A DNA stretch of 64,000 nt from Bacteroidota bacterium (lineage in GTDB: Bacteria; Bacteroidota; Bacteroidia; Flavobacteriales; Flavobacteriaceae), in assembly GCA_027619415.1 (NCBI GenBank), contig JAQCFO010000004.1, positions 31,835 through 95,834 of the forward strand, in the 5' to 3' direction. This document shows positions 24,606 through 34,546 of the stretch, in pieces; position 1 is the stretch's first letter; each line of letters opens with the position of its first letter. Made by a program: the position numbers and the translations under genes. The notes beneath the pieces are model-generated. The model had not been told where the DNA came from, made no database searches, and was given only the letters and a program-made list of their open reading frames with translations.

Positions 24606-25889
24606 ATGATTGATCAATTTGAAAAACATATCTATAATGAATTTCCTTTTTTAAAAAATTCAAAACTACTTGTTTGTGTTAGTGGTGGCGTTGATAGTAT
24701 GGTTCTTTCTAATTTGTTATTACAATTAGAATATAAAATTGGTATTGCACACTGTAATTTTAATCTACGAGGAAGTGAAAGTGACTTGGATGAAGAGTTT
24801 GTTAGAGAATATGCTAAAAACAAATCTATTGTATTTCATTTTAAATCCTTTAAAACTAAACTTGCTAAGCACTCTACTCAAATGGCGGCAAGAACTTTAA
24901 GGTATGATTGGTTTAATTATCTTTTGCATTCAAAAGAATATGATTATATTTTAACAGCACATCATTTAGATGACTCTTTAGAGACGTTTATTTTAAACTT
25001 AAGTAGAGCTTCAGGGATTGAAGGTTTGTTAGGGATAAAGCCTATTAATAACAACTTAATTCGTCCATTATTAATATTTTCAAAAGAAAATTTAATTAGT
25101 TATGCAATAGAAACCAATATTAAATGGAGAGAAGATTCTTCAAATATAAAAGACGATTATTTAAGAAATAAAATAAGAAATAATATAATTCCTCAATTAA
25201 AAGAATTAGATCCAAATTTTTTGATTCAATCTAAAAAATCTATGAACTTCCTTAGAGAATCAAATGAAGTTTTAAAAAGATACGTGAATGAATTTAAAAA
25301 TGAACATTTTATTAATATAGATAATCAAATTAAAATTTTTAAAACTTCAATTATCAAAATAGAATCTGAAAATTTTATTTATGAGTTATTTAAAAAATAT
25401 GGTTTTAAATCACCTAAAGAAATCTTGAGTTTGTGTAAATCAATTTCAGGAAAAATGATTAAATCAAGTGAGTACACATTATTAAGTGACAGAGATTTTT
25501 TAATTATAAAACTGAGCAACCTTGTTGATAATAATAAATATAATGTTGGGCTTGATGGAATTCAAGAACCTATTAAATTAACTGTTTCAAAAGGGGTTTT
25601 TAATGAAGATTATAATTCTAATATATTATTTTTGGATATAAAAGAAATTAAACTTCCTTTAATTCTAAGGAAATATAAAAAGGCTGATTTTTTTTATCCT
25701 AATAAAATGAATGGAAAAAAAATGATTTCTAAGTATTTTAAAGACGAAAAAATGTCTTACTTTGACAAACAAAATCAATGGTTATTGTGTGACGGTTCGG
25801 AGATCTTGTGGGTAGTTGGCATGAGATTTGATAAAAGAAAATACATAACTAAAAATGCTAATATTAAAATTGAATTCAATGAAGTTTAG
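24606..25889 (+). CDS. tilS: tRNA(Ile)-lysidine synthase
   Basis: 427 residues from the ATG at 24606 (the track's TTG at 24597 adds three residues). The PP-loop LLVCVSGGVDSMVLSNLL binds ATP; HCNFNLRGSESDLDEEFV and the TAHHLDDSLETFILNLSR segment are typical of TilS. Two C-terminal domains for tRNA recognition follow (about 230-427). It changes C34 of the minor tRNA-Ile to lysidine so that AUA is read as isoleucine. That is essential, and heavily used in an AT-rich genome. Its end overlaps the dsbD start. Confidence 0.95.
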   Translation: MIDQFEKHIYNEFPFLKNSKLLVCVSGGVDSMVLSNLLLQLEYKIGIAHCNFNLRGSESDLDEEFVREYAKNKSIVFHFKSFKTKLAKHSTQMAARTLRYDWFNYLLHSKEYDYILTAHHLDDSLETFILNLSRASGIEGLLGIKPINNNLIRPLLIFSKENLISYAIETNIKWREDSSNIKDDYLRNKIRNNIIPQLKELDPNFLIQSKKSMNFLRESNEVLKRYVNEFKNEHFINIDNQIKIFKTSIIKIESENFIYELFKKYGFKSPKEILSLCKSISGKMIKSSEYTLLSDRDFLIIKLSNLVDNNKYNVGLDGIQEPIKLTVSKGVFNEDYNSNILFLDIKEIKLPLILRKYKKADFFYPNKMNGKKMISKYFKDEKMSYFDKQNQWLLCDGSEILWVVGMRFDKRKYITKNANIKIEFNEV

Positions 25890-27831
25890 ATTACTACTTT
25901 TTATTTTTTTTATTTTTTCTCAATTTAGTTTTTCTCAAGAACCTGTATCTTTTTCCACATCTGTTAAAAAGGTTTCTGATGATACATATGAACTAATCAC
26001 TAATTCAAAAATCGAATCTAATTGGCGTTTGTATTCTCAAAATTTAATTGATGGCGGAGCAATTCCAACAGAATTTATTTTTAACGATTCTGATAATTAT
26101 GATTTAATAGAAGGTGTTAAAGAATCTAAATCGATAACAAAGTTTGATCCGATATTTGGTATAGATCAATCATATTTTATAAATGAATCTTCGTTTATTC
26201 AATCTGTTAAGATTATTGATAAATCTATAAACACAATTAAAGCAATTATTGCATATCAAGCCTGTGATGATATGGTTTGTATTTTTAGAGAAGCAGAGTT
26301 GGTTTTTAATTTAGATGGGTCTGTTAACGCAATAGTTAATGAAAACCTGACAACGGATTTAGTTATTGACAAGTCTAATCCGTTAGTTTTAGATTTAAAA
26401 AATACAGATGTCTTAGAATCTTATTCATCTTCAGAAAACTTGTCTTCAAACCCATATTTAAATTTACTTATTTTAGGGTTTTTAGGTGGCTTACTAGCCC
26501 TGTTAACACCTTGTGTTTTTCCGATGATCCCTTTAACAGTTTCTTTTTTTACAAATAAAGGTTCGGATTCTTCCTTAAATGCTTTTATTTATGGGAGTTT
26601 TATAATTTTAATTTACATTTCTTTAAGTATTCCATTTCATTTTATAGATTCATTAGATCCAGAAATATTAAACAGTATTTCTACTAACGCTGTACTAAAT
26701 GTTTTATTTTTTATAGTGTTTGTTGTTTTTGCTTTTTCTTTTTTTGGATTTTATGAAATCACAATTCCATCAAGCTGGATAAATTCTATTGATTCTAAGT
26801 CTAATAGTATTGGAGGTTTTATAGGGGTGTTTTTTATGGCCTTAACATTGGTATTAGTTTCTTTTTCATGTACCGGACCAATACTTGGTTCACTTTTAGT
26901 AGGATCAATTTCATCTCAAGGAGGAGCGATGCAATTAACAATAGGAATGCTAGGTTTTGGAATAGCCTTGGCTCTTCCTTTTACACTATTTGCATTGTTC
27001 CCTAACTTATTAAATTCATTACCTAAGTCAGGAAGATGGATGAATACTTTTAAAGTGATTTTAGGCTTTCTTGAATTAGGTTTTGCATTTAAGTTTTTGT
27101 CTAATGCCGATTTAGTAGAGCATTGGGGAATACTTAAAAGAGAAATATTTATTGGTATTTGGGTTTTGGTTTTATTATTATTATTTTCTTATCTGATAGG
27201 ACTTTTTAAATTCCCTCATGAAAGTCAGAAAATAAAGCAATCTAAGTTTAATGTAGTACTTAGCATATTATCTCTGTCATTTGCGGTTTATCTTTCTCCT
27301 GCCTTATTGCCTGATGGGTCTAATAAAGCAAGACTTTTAAGTGGATTTACACCACCATCATTTTATAGTGTGTATTCTAAGACTTCAGATTGTCCACTAG
27401 GTTTTCAATGTTTCAAAGATTTCGAATCTGGATTAGAGTTTGCTAAAGCTAATAATAAGCCAATTTTATTAGATTTTACAGGTTGGGCTTGTGTAAATTG
27501 TAGAAGAATTGAGGAAAACGTATGGACTGACCCTGCAATATTCAATTTAATTAATGATAATTTTGTTTTAATTTCTTTATATGTTGATGATAGAAAAGAA
27601 TTAGATGAAAAAGATAAAATTTCTTTGAAATATAAATCTGGAAAAATCAAGGAAATAAATACAATAGGAGAGAAGTCCGCTACTTTTCAAGCATTGAATT
27701 TTAAAAGTGCATCACAGCCTTTTTATGTTCTATTAGATACTGATCTAAGAATACTAAACAGTCCAATACAATACACTTCAAAGGATATATATAAAGCTTG
27801 GCTTGAGGAAGGGTTGGAGAATTTAAAGTAA
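25879..27831 (+). CDS. dsbD: Thiol:disulfide interchange protein DsbD
   Basis: 650 residues from the ATG at 25879; the track's start at 25855 precedes the signal peptide MKFRLLLFIFFIFSQFSFSQ. Three parts: an exported N-terminal domain with CDDMVC (about 130-136); eight membrane helices with the redox cysteines in LLTPCVFPMIP and VSFSCTGPILGSLL; a periplasmic thioredoxin domain with GWACVNCRRIEENVW. All six electron-relay cysteines appear present. It carries electrons from cytoplasmic thioredoxin to periplasmic thiol proteins. Its ATG lies within the last codons of tilS; it overlaps the flavin reductase gene tail-to-tail by 9 bp. Confidence 0.95.
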   Translation: MKFRLLLFIFFIFSQFSFSQEPVSFSTSVKKVSDDTYELITNSKIESNWRLYSQNLIDGGAIPTEFIFNDSDNYDLIEGVKESKSITKFDPIFGIDQSYFINESSFIQSVKIIDKSINTIKAIIAYQACDDMVCIFREAELVFNLDGSVNAIVNENLTTDLVIDKSNPLVLDLKNTDVLESYSSSENLSSNPYLNLLILGFLGGLLALLTPCVFPMIPLTVSFFTNKGSDSSLNAFIYGSFIILIYISLSIPFHFIDSLDPEILNSISTNAVLNVLFFIVFVVFAFSFFGFYEITIPSSWINSIDSKSNSIGGFIGVFFMALTLVLVSFSCTGPILGSLLVGSISSQGGAMQLTIGMLGFGIALALPFTLFALFPNLLNSLPKSGRWMNTFKVILGFLELGFAFKFLSNADLVEHWGILKREIFIGIWVLVLLLLFSYLIGLFKFPHESQKIKQSKFNVVLSILSLSFAVYLSPALLPDGSNKARLLSGFTPPSFYSVYSKTSDCPLGFQCFKDFESGLEFAKANNKPILLDFTGWACVNCRRIEENVWTDPAIFNLINDNFVLISLYVDDRKELDEKDKISLKYKSGKIKEINTIGEKSATFQALNFKSASQPFYVLLDTDLRILNSPIQYTSKDIYKAWLEEGLENLK

Positions 27832-28302
27832 ATTTTTAATTAATCCATTTTGATAAATTAAAGGTTTTAACAAGTTTTCATTTAATTCACCTTCAAGTAC
27901 CTTACCGACATATATGTAATGATCACCTGCCTCTATTTTTTCAGTTACTTGGCATTCTAAAAATGCAATTGAATTTGATATTTTTTTAATTTGATTATTA
28001 GAATTTATTGTATCAACACCCTTAAATGTTTGTTCAGGCTTAAGCTTGTTATTAGCAAATTGATTACAAATGTTTATTTGTTTTTCATTAAGAATATTAA
28101 CTATAAAGAAGTTCTTTTTTTTTAAAGCAATATTAGATTTTGCCTCTTTATTTAAGCAAAATAAAATTAAAAAAGGATCAATTGAAACTGAAGTGAAAGA
28201 ACTGGCAGTAAACCCATAATCTGTCATTTTATCATTTGATGTAATTACTGTAACACCTGTTGTAAAACTTCCACAAATTTTTTTAAAGAGATCTTTTTCC
28301 AT
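27823..28302 (-). CDS. Flavin reductase-like FMN-binding protein
   Basis: 159 residues. The N-terminal motif ICGSFTTGVTVITS and FTASSFTSVSIDPFLILFCLN are the FMN-binding signature of the flavin reductase (HpaC/DIM6/NTAB) family; a final ligand region is AGDHYIYVGKVLEG. Such proteins make reduced flavin for two-component monooxygenases or act as independent flavin reductases. The partner is not evident. It lies 15 bp downstream of a nitroreductase on the same strand, so the two FMN proteins are probably co-expressed. Confidence 0.87.
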   Translation of the reverse strand: MEKDLFKKICGSFTTGVTVITSNDKMTDYGFTASSFTSVSIDPFLILFCLNKEAKSNIALKKKNFFIVNILNEKQINICNQFANNKLKPEQTFKGVDTINSNNQIKKISNSIAFLECQVTEKIEAGDHYIYVGKVLEGELNENLLKPLIYQNGLIKNLL

Positions 28303-28317
28303 GTATATAATTTTTGA

Positions 28318-29037
28318 TTAAATATACTTATAAACCATTTCAAAAGGAACTCTAAATTGAGGTCCGTAAACACCTTTTTTTTCTCTTTCCCCACAACCAA
28401 TAACCATGTTAATTTCAGACCCTCTAGGTAGTTTTAATATTTTTTTAACAATTAGACTATCAAAACCTTCCATTGGACAAGTGTCATATCCAATCTCTGA
28501 CATACTGATCATAAAATTTTGTGAAGCTAAACCAGCACTTTTATGCGCTACAATTCTCAAATCGCTATTTAAGGTTTGTCTAACAACTGGAGTGAACAGT
28601 CCTACAATTTGAAACATTATATATTTAAAAAGACCTAGAATTCCTAAAAAATCAAAATAAAGAATTGGTATTAGTTTTGAATAGTAATTTAAAGCAAGTT
28701 TATATCTTTTTGTTGTTATTGAATTTTCTTTATACTGTTTGTTTAGAAATTCTATATTCTTTTTCGCTCTCTTTCGCCAGAGATTTTTTCTTGTTACTAC
28801 AACTACAATTTGAGAAGCTGTTTTTGCTGCACTTTGGTTCATGCAGGCTTTAGAAAGTTTTTTTAAGTATAAAGGATCATTTACGTGAATAAACTCCCAT
28901 AGTTGAAGGTTACTGCTGTTAGGTGCTAAAGTTGCATTGTGGATACATTCTTTAACTTTATTACTTTCAATTTTACTGTCTTTAAAAATTCTTACTGACC
29001 TTCTATCTTTAATTGCCTGAGATACTGTTTTTTCCAT
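28318..29037 (-). CDS. Nitroreductase family FMN oxidoreductase
   Basis: 239 residues. Family motifs: N-terminal QAIKDRRSVRIFKD (FMN phosphate binding), ATLAPNSSNLQLWEFIHV, AGLASQNFMISMSEIGYDTCPMEGFD and VIGCGEREKKGVYGP near the end. An insertion of about 50 mostly hydrophobic residues (YYSKLIPILYFDFLGILGLFKYIMFQIVGLFTP) around 115-155 is longer than in minimal nitroreductases and may form the dimer or a membrane-facing cap. The natural substrate is unknown. Followed by the flavin reductase gene. Confidence 0.87.
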   Translation of the reverse strand: MEKTVSQAIKDRRSVRIFKDSKIESNKVKECIHNATLAPNSSNLQLWEFIHVNDPLYLKKLSKACMNQSAAKTASQIVVVVTRKNLWRKRAKKNIEFLNKQYKENSITTKRYKLALNYYSKLIPILYFDFLGILGLFKYIMFQIVGLFTPVVRQTLNSDLRIVAHKSAGLASQNFMISMSEIGYDTCPMEGFDSLIVKKILKLPRGSEINMVIGCGEREKKGVYGPQFRVPFEMVYKYI

Positions 29038-29072
29038 TTATTTTTTAAATTAGGCTTCCAAAATACCATTAA

Positions 29073-30455
29073 TCACTGAATTAACTTAAGTAGTTTTTTT
29101 AAAAAATTAATTTTGTTTTTAAAGGGGGGGTATCTTAATGGGGGATCTATCCACAACGGTTTTGATAAATATGGTTTAAAATGTGAAAATGTTTTGAATG
29201 TTGATTCTCCATGATATTTTCCCATACCACTTTGTCCGATTCCTCCAAAAGGCAATCTATCATTAGCTATATGAATAACCGTGTCATTAATAGCTCCTCC
29301 TCCAAATGGATAAGATTCTAAAAATTTTCTTCCAAAGGCGATGTTTTTAGTAAATATATAGAGAGCTAATGGATGAGAATATTTTTTAATAACTTTATCA
29401 ACTTCATTAAAATCATCGTATCCTATAATTGGAAGTATAGGGCCAAATATTTCGTCCTGCATTAGTTTAGAATCTAGATTATCTAATTCAACAAGTGTGG
29501 GTTGAAAATATTTTTTATCAATATCAGTATTTCCACCATAAAGTATTTTTTGATTTTCAATTAATGATGATAAATAGTTCATGTGCTTTTCGCTTATTAT
29601 TCTTCCGTATTCAACTGATTCAATAGGTTTCTCTCCATAAGTTTTAATTATTTGGTTTTTTAACTCTGTAATTAACTTAGATTTAATCTTGTTATCCACA
29701 ATTAAAAAATCTGGAGCAATACATGTTTGACCGCAATTCGTGAATTTTCCCCAAACAATTCTTTTTGCAGTAACCTTTAATGAAGCTGTTTTGTCAATTA
29801 CACAAGGGTTTTTTCCCCCTAATTCAAGTGTGACTGGCGTTAAATTTTTTGCTGCTTCTTTTGCTACTATTTTACCAACGCTAACACTTCCAGTGAAGAA
29901 AATGTAATCCCATTTAAACTTTAATATTTCAGATGCAATTTCTGGACCTCCTTGAACAACCTTAACAAAACCATCATCAAAAACACTAGATAATATTTTA
30001 TTTAAAATTTTAGATGTGTTTACAGAATATTCAGATGGCTTTAATAAAACTGTATTTCCAGCTGCAACTGCGCCAATTAATGGAGCAATTGCTAATTGAA
30101 ATGGATAGTTCCATGGAGATATGTGTAATGTGTTTCCATAAGGCTCGGCTATAATATAATCAGATGAAGGAAAATTAAGTAATGATGATCTGACTGGCTT
30201 TCTTTTAACCCATTTTTTGATATTTTTTAAAGCTATTTTAATTTCAAAATAAACAAATGCAATTTCAGTTAAATAGCTTTCTCCACTAGATTTGCCTAAA
30301 TCATTATTTAAAGCATTTTCAATATCTTTTTCATTGAGTTCTATCTCTTTTTTTAAATTCTTTAATAATGATATTCTAAAATTTATATCAATAGTTTTTT
30401 TTGAATCAAAATAATTTTTTTGTTTATCAATTATTCTTTTTAATGTATTATCCAT
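29073..30455 (-). CDS. Aldehyde dehydrogenase, ALDH3-like
   Basis: 460 residues, the length of class 3 ALDHs. Seen: SPWNYPFQLAIAPLIGAVAAGNTVLLKPSE for cofactor binding; VTLELGGKNPCVI with the general-base Glu; NCGQTCIAPDF with the nucleophile Cys; and PFGGIGQSGMGKYHGE. The C-terminus ends in a short basic/hydrophobic helix (FLKKLLKLIQ) that could touch the membrane, as in fatty-aldehyde dehydrogenases. It probably oxidises medium- or long-chain aldehydes to acids. Single gene, divergent from the ilv operon. Confidence 0.9.
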   Translation of the reverse strand: MDNTLKRIIDKQKNYFDSKKTIDINFRISLLKNLKKEIELNEKDIENALNNDLGKSSGESYLTEIAFVYFEIKIALKNIKKWVKRKPVRSSLLNFPSSDYIIAEPYGNTLHISPWNYPFQLAIAPLIGAVAAGNTVLLKPSEYSVNTSKILNKILSSVFDDGFVKVVQGGPEIASEILKFKWDYIFFTGSVSVGKIVAKEAAKNLTPVTLELGGKNPCVIDKTASLKVTAKRIVWGKFTNCGQTCIAPDFLIVDNKIKSKLITELKNQIIKTYGEKPIESVEYGRIISEKHMNYLSSLIENQKILYGGNTDIDKKYFQPTLVELDNLDSKLMQDEIFGPILPIIGYDDFNEVDKVIKKYSHPLALYIFTKNIAFGRKFLESYPFGGGAINDTVIHIANDRLPFGGIGQSGMGKYHGESTFKTFSHFKPYLSKPLWIDPPLRYPPFKNKINFLKKLLKLIQ

Positions 30456-30515
30456 AATAAAGGGTAAAATAATTATGTCATTATTGACGAATCAATAAAA
30501 ATATACATTATAAAA

Positions 30516-30544
30516 TTGTTAAGAGTAAAAAATAAATACTTTTG
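30516..30544 (+). promoter_or_regulatory. Promoter of the ilv operon
   Basis: TTG (30516-30518), 18-nt spacer, TACTTTTG (30537-30544): a full Bacteroidetes promoter. Transcription would begin near 30550, upstream of the attenuator and about 85 nt before ilvD. Confidence 0.65.
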
Positions 30545-30588
30545 ATTAATTTTATATTAATAAATAATACAAATATTTTATAAATATA

Positions 30589-30619
30589 TCCTTCTCTTAA
30601 TTATGTGAAGGGTTTTTTT
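30589..30619 (+). terminator. Intrinsic terminator in the ilvD leader (probable attenuator)
   Basis: TCCTTC-TCTTAATTATGT-GAAGGG followed by TTTTTTT. The stem is 5 GC-containing pairs plus a wobble, the loop 12 nt. It lies 13 nt before the ilvD ATG and downstream of the ilv promoter. The upstream gene is divergent, so this cannot be the terminator of a preceding plus-strand gene. A 12-codon frame rich in Ile/Leu codons ends 5 nt before the stem, but this composition is expected in AT-rich DNA. Confidence 0.7.
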
Positions 30620-30632
30620 ACTGTTTTTATAA

Positions 30633-32303
30633 ATGAAATTAAATAAATATAGTTATGTTGTAACTCAGGATTCATCTCAACCGGCAGCTAAAGCTATGTT
30701 GCATGCCATTGGTTTGTCTGAAGATGATTTAAACAAACCTTTTATTGGTATTGCTAGTACTGGATATGAAGGCAATCCTTGCAATATGCACTTAAACGAT
30801 TTGTCGAAATCAATAAAGGAAGGAGTAAATAATGCTGAAATTAATGGTCTAATTTTTAACACCATTGGAGTTAGTGATGGTATTTCAATGGGAACACAAG
30901 GGATGCGTTACTCTTTACCTTCAAGAGATATTATAGCTGATTCCATAGAGACAGTTGTTCAAGCTATGGCTTACGATGGGTTAATTACAGTAGTTGGTTG
31001 TGACAAAAACATGCCAGGCGCGTTAATAGCTATGATAAGACTTAATAGACCCTCTATTTTAGTTTATGGTGGAACAATTGCTCCAGGTTGTCATAATAAC
31101 AAGAAACTCGATGTTGTATCAGCTTTTGAAGCTTGGGGGGAGAATGTAGCTGGAAAAATTGATGAAACTGAATTTAAAGCAATTGTAAAAAATGCATGTC
31201 CTGGAGCTGGAGCATGTGGAGGAATGTATACTGCTAATACAATGTCTTCAGCTATTGAAGCTATGGGGATGTCTCTTCCTTATAGTTCATCGAACCCAGC
31301 AATCAGTTCTGAAAAAAATAATGAATGTAATGAGTTAGGTAAAGCGGTAAAGAATCTTTTAATTAAAGATTTAAAACCTTTGGATATAATTACTAAAAAA
31401 TCTTTAGAAAATGCTGTAAGATTAATAACTGTTTTAGGTGGATCAACAAATGCTGTATTGCATTTGTTAGCTATTGCTAAAGCGGCAAAAATTAAATTTT
31501 CAATTGACGATTTTCAAATTATTTCCGAAACAACACCTTTTTTAGCGGATCTAAAACCTAGCGGAAAATTTTTAATGGAAGACCTTCACAATGTAGGCGG
31601 AATTCCTGCTGTAATGAAATATATGTTAGATAACAATTATCTTGATGGAGATTGTATGACTGTTACAGGTAAGACTATTTCAGAAAATTTATCTTCAGTA
31701 AAGGCACTTTCTTCAAATCAAAAAATAATTAAACCTTTTAATAAACCAATAAAAAAAACAGGTCATATTAGAATATTATATGGAAATTTAGCAATAAATG
31801 GTTCTGTAGCTAAAATTACTGGAAAAGAAGGATTATATTTTACTGGTTTAGCAAAAGTTTTTGATTGCGAAAATGAAGCAAATGATGGAATTAAAAAAGG
31901 TCTAGTTAATAAAGGAGATGTTGTTGTGATTAGATATGTTGGTCCTAAAGGAGGACCTGGAATGCCAGAAATGCTAAAACCAACTTCAGCTATAATGGGA
32001 TGTGGTTTAGGTAAAGATGTTGCTTTAATTACTGATGGAAGATTTTCAGGAGGAACACATGGCTTTGTAGTAGGTCATATTACACCAGAGGCTCAAGATG
32101 GCGGAAATATTGCTTTAATTAAAAATGGAGATAAAATAGTTATTGACGCCGTAAGCAATACCATAAATGTTGATGTTTCTGTAAAAGAATTATTAAAAAG
32201 AAAATCCAAATGGCTAAAGCCTAAGATTAAATTTGATAGTGGAGTATTGTATAATTATATTAGAAATGTTTCTGATGCCTCTAGTGGGTGTGTAACTGAT
32301 TAA
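30633..32303 (+). CDS. ilvD: Dihydroxy-acid dehydratase
   Basis: 556 residues. Iron-sulfur ligands are recognisable in [13 protein letters not shown] and [21 protein letters not shown]; the C-terminal domain has [11 protein letters not shown] and [23 protein letters not shown]. It dehydrates the 2,3-dihydroxy acids to 2-keto acids for isoleucine and valine. First gene of the ilvD-ilvB-ilvN-ilvC-gapN unit; 3 bp before ilvB. Its 5' leader carries a terminator. Confidence 0.97.
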   Translation: MKLNKYSYVVTQDSSQPAAKAMLHAIGLSEDDLNKPFIGIASTGYEGNPCNMHLNDLSKSIKEGVNNAEINGLIFNTIGVSDGISMGTQGMRYSLPSRDIIADSIETVVQAMAYDGLITVVGCDKNMPGALIAMIRLNRPSILVYGGTIAPGCHNNKKLDVVSAFEAWGENVAGKIDETEFKAIVKNACPGAGACGGMYTANTMSSAIEAMGMSLPYSSSNPAISSEKNNECNELGKAVKNLLIKDLKPLDIITKKSLENAVRLITVLGGSTNAVLHLLAIAKAAKIKFSIDDFQIISETTPFLADLKPSGKFLMEDLHNVGGIPAVMKYMLDNNYLDGDCMTVTGKTISENLSSVKALSSNQKIIKPFNKPIKKTGHIRILYGNLAINGSVAKITGKEGLYFTGLAKVFDCENEANDGIKKGLVNKGDVVVIRYVGPKGGPGMPEMLKPTSAIMGCGLGKDVALITDGRFSGGTHGFVVGHITPEAQDGGNIALIKNGDKIVIDAVSNTINVDVSVKELLKRKSKWLKPKIKFDSGVLYNYIRNVSDASSGCVTD

Positions 32304-32306
32304 GTT

Positions 32307-34004
32307 ATGAGTAAAATAACTAGAATATCTGGCGCAGAAGCCGTGATTAAGTCTCTTTTAAAAGAAGGAATTGATTTGATTTATGGTTATCCCGGAGGAG
32401 CTATTATGCCTATTTATGATGAGCTTCACAAGTATGAAGATAAATTAAATCATGTTTTAACAAGGCACGAGCAAGGAGCCACTCATGCTGCTCAAGGATT
32501 TGCTAGAGTAACGGGAAAAGTAGGAGTGGTGATGGCAACTTCTGGACCTGGTGCTACAAATTTAATTACAGGAATTGCAGATGCTCAAATAGATTCAACT
32601 CCAATGGTTTGTATAACTGGACAAGTCGCATCACACTTATTAGGTTCCGACGCATTTCAAGAAACAGATATAATTGGTATTTCTTCTCCAGTAACTAAAT
32701 GGAACTGTCAGGTAACTAAAGCTTCTGAAATTCCTAAAGTTTTAGCAAAAGCTTTTTACATTGCTAAATCTGGTAGGCCGGGCCCAGTTTTGATAGATAT
32801 CACAAAAGATGCCCAATTTGAATTAATGGAGTTTTCTTATTCACAATGTAAATCAGTAAGAAGCTACATTCCTGTTCCTGATTATTCAATTAAACAATTG
32901 AAAAAAGCTGCTGAATTAATTAACAATGCTAAAAAACCTTTAATTGTCTTTGGTCAGGGAGTTATTTTAGGAAATGCAGAAACTGAATTTAAAAATTTTA
33001 TTGAAAAAACTGGAATTCCTTCAGCATGGACTATACTTGGTTTATCTGCCCTTCCTTCTGATCATCCATTAAATGTTGGAATGGTTGGAATGCACGGAAA
33101 CTATGCTCCGAATGTTTTAACTAACCAATGTGATTTGCTAATTGCTGTGGGAATGCGATTCGATGATAGAGTAACAGGAAATTTAGATACTTATGCTAAA
33201 CAGGCAAAAATAATACATTTCGACATTGATCCTGCTGAAATAAACAAAATAGTTGAAGTTGACGTTCCATTACTAGGAAATGTAAAAGAAACGCTTCCAG
33301 AGATATTGAAATTGGTAAATAAAAATAACCATGAAAGTTGGTTGGGGAAATTTCATTCTTTATATGAAATAGAATATAATAAAGTCATAAAAGAAGAACT
33401 GCATCCAACTAAAGAAGGTTTAAGTATGGCTGAAGTGGTGAAAGAAATAAATATAGCATCAAAAGGAAATGCTATAATAATAACAGATGTAGGTCAACAT
33501 CAAATGGTTGCTTGTAGGTATGCTAGGTTTAACAAATCTAAATCTAACGTTACGTCAGGTGGATTAGGAACTATGGGTTTTGCCCTCCCTGCTGCTTTAG
33601 GAGCAAAGATGGGTGCTCCAGAAAGGGAAGTTGTTGCTATAATTGGTGATGGCGGATTTCAAATGACTATTCAAGAATTAGGTACGATTTTTCAAACTGG
33701 TAGTGCAGTAAAAATTGTTGTTCTTAATAACAATTACTTAGGAATGGTTAGACAATGGCAGGAAATGTTTTTTGAAAAAAGATACGCTTCTACTGAGCTC
33801 ATTAATCCTGATTTTGTGACTATCGCAAAGGGATATTATATTGAAGCAAAAAAAGTGAGTAAGAGAGAAGAATTAAAGTCTTCTATAGAGTTGATGATGA
33901 ATTCTAAGAAACCATTTTTCCTTGAAGTTTCAGTTGAAAAAGAACATAATGTTTTTCCAATGATTCCAACAGGAGCATCAGTGTCTGATATTAGATTAGA
34001 TTAA
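32307..34004 (+). CDS. ilvB: Acetolactate synthase large subunit
   Basis: 565 residues. Three ThDP-enzyme domains: N-terminal YGYPGGAIMPIYDEL with the catalytic Glu in LTRHEQGATHAAQGFAR; central FAD-associated domain (GMRFDDRVTGNL); C-terminal IGDGGFQMTIQEL...NNNYLGMVRQWQ, the ThDP/Mg-binding GDG-N motif. It forms acetolactate and acetohydroxybutyrate. The regulatory subunit gene follows after 5 bp, as usual. Confidence 0.97.
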   Translation: MSKITRISGAEAVIKSLLKEGIDLIYGYPGGAIMPIYDELHKYEDKLNHVLTRHEQGATHAAQGFARVTGKVGVVMATSGPGATNLITGIADAQIDSTPMVCITGQVASHLLGSDAFQETDIIGISSPVTKWNCQVTKASEIPKVLAKAFYIAKSGRPGPVLIDITKDAQFELMEFSYSQCKSVRSYIPVPDYSIKQLKKAAELINNAKKPLIVFGQGVILGNAETEFKNFIEKTGIPSAWTILGLSALPSDHPLNVGMVGMHGNYAPNVLTNQCDLLIAVGMRFDDRVTGNLDTYAKQAKIIHFDIDPAEINKIVEVDVPLLGNVKETLPEILKLVNKNNHESWLGKFHSLYEIEYNKVIKEELHPTKEGLSMAEVVKEINIASKGNAIIITDVGQHQMVACRYARFNKSKSNVTSGGLGTMGFALPAALGAKMGAPEREVVAIIGDGGFQMTIQELGTIFQTGSAVKIVVLNNNYLGMVRQWQEMFFEKRYASTELINPDFVTIAKGYYIEAKKVSKREELKSSIELMMNSKKPFFLEVSVEKEHNVFPMIPTGASVSDIRLD

Positions 34005-34009
34005 TAATT

Positions 34010-34543
34010 ATGAGTGAATTAAACAAAACATATACAATTTCAGTTTATACAGAAAATAATCTTGGTTTGTTAAATAGAATTTCTGCAATATTTCTAAAAC
34101 GACATATTAGCATAGAAAGCTTCACAACTTCTGAATCTGAGATTGAAAATATTTTTAGATTTATTATAGTAGTTAATATTACTAAATCTAGAGTAGAAAG
34201 AGTCGTCAAACAAATAGAAAAACAAATTGAAGTTATAGCCGCTTTTTATCATTCAAATGAAGAAACTATTTTTTTAGAAACAGCATTGTATAAGATTAAA
34301 TCACAATCATTATTTAATGAAAAACCCCTACAAAAAATAATCAAAAATAGTCAAGCGAATATCATTACAGTTTCTCCAGAATATTTTGTAATTGAAAAAA
34401 CTGGATGGAGAAAGGATACAGAGAAGTTATATTATGATTTGGAGCCATATGGGTTATTACAATTTGTTAGATCAGGAAGAATTTCAGTTTCAAAAGAACC
34501 AATGAACATTTCGAATATTCTAGGATTAAATACAGATAAATAA
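34010..34543 (+). CDS. ilvN: Acetolactate synthase small (regulatory) subunit
   Basis: 177 residues. An N-terminal ACT domain begins YTISVYTENNLGLLNRISAIFLKRHISIESFTTSESE, the valine-binding pattern of IlvN/IlvH. The C-terminal ~95 residues form the subunit domain (VSPEYFVIEKTGWRKDTEKLY). It activates the large subunit and gives valine feedback. Three bases separate it from ilvC. Confidence 0.93.
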   Translation: MSELNKTYTISVYTENNLGLLNRISAIFLKRHISIESFTTSESEIENIFRFIIVVNITKSRVERVVKQIEKQIEVIAAFYHSNEETIFLETALYKIKSQSLFNEKPLQKIIKNSQANIITVSPEYFVIEKTGWRKDTEKLYYDLEPYGLLQFVRSGRISVSKEPMNISNILGLNTDK

Positions 34544-34546
34544 ATT

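Noticed and set aside
30545-30583. Ile/Leu-rich leader peptide for ilvD (12 codons)
   Set aside because: No normal start codon and the composition is what AT-rich DNA gives by chance; only the terminator itself is claimed.
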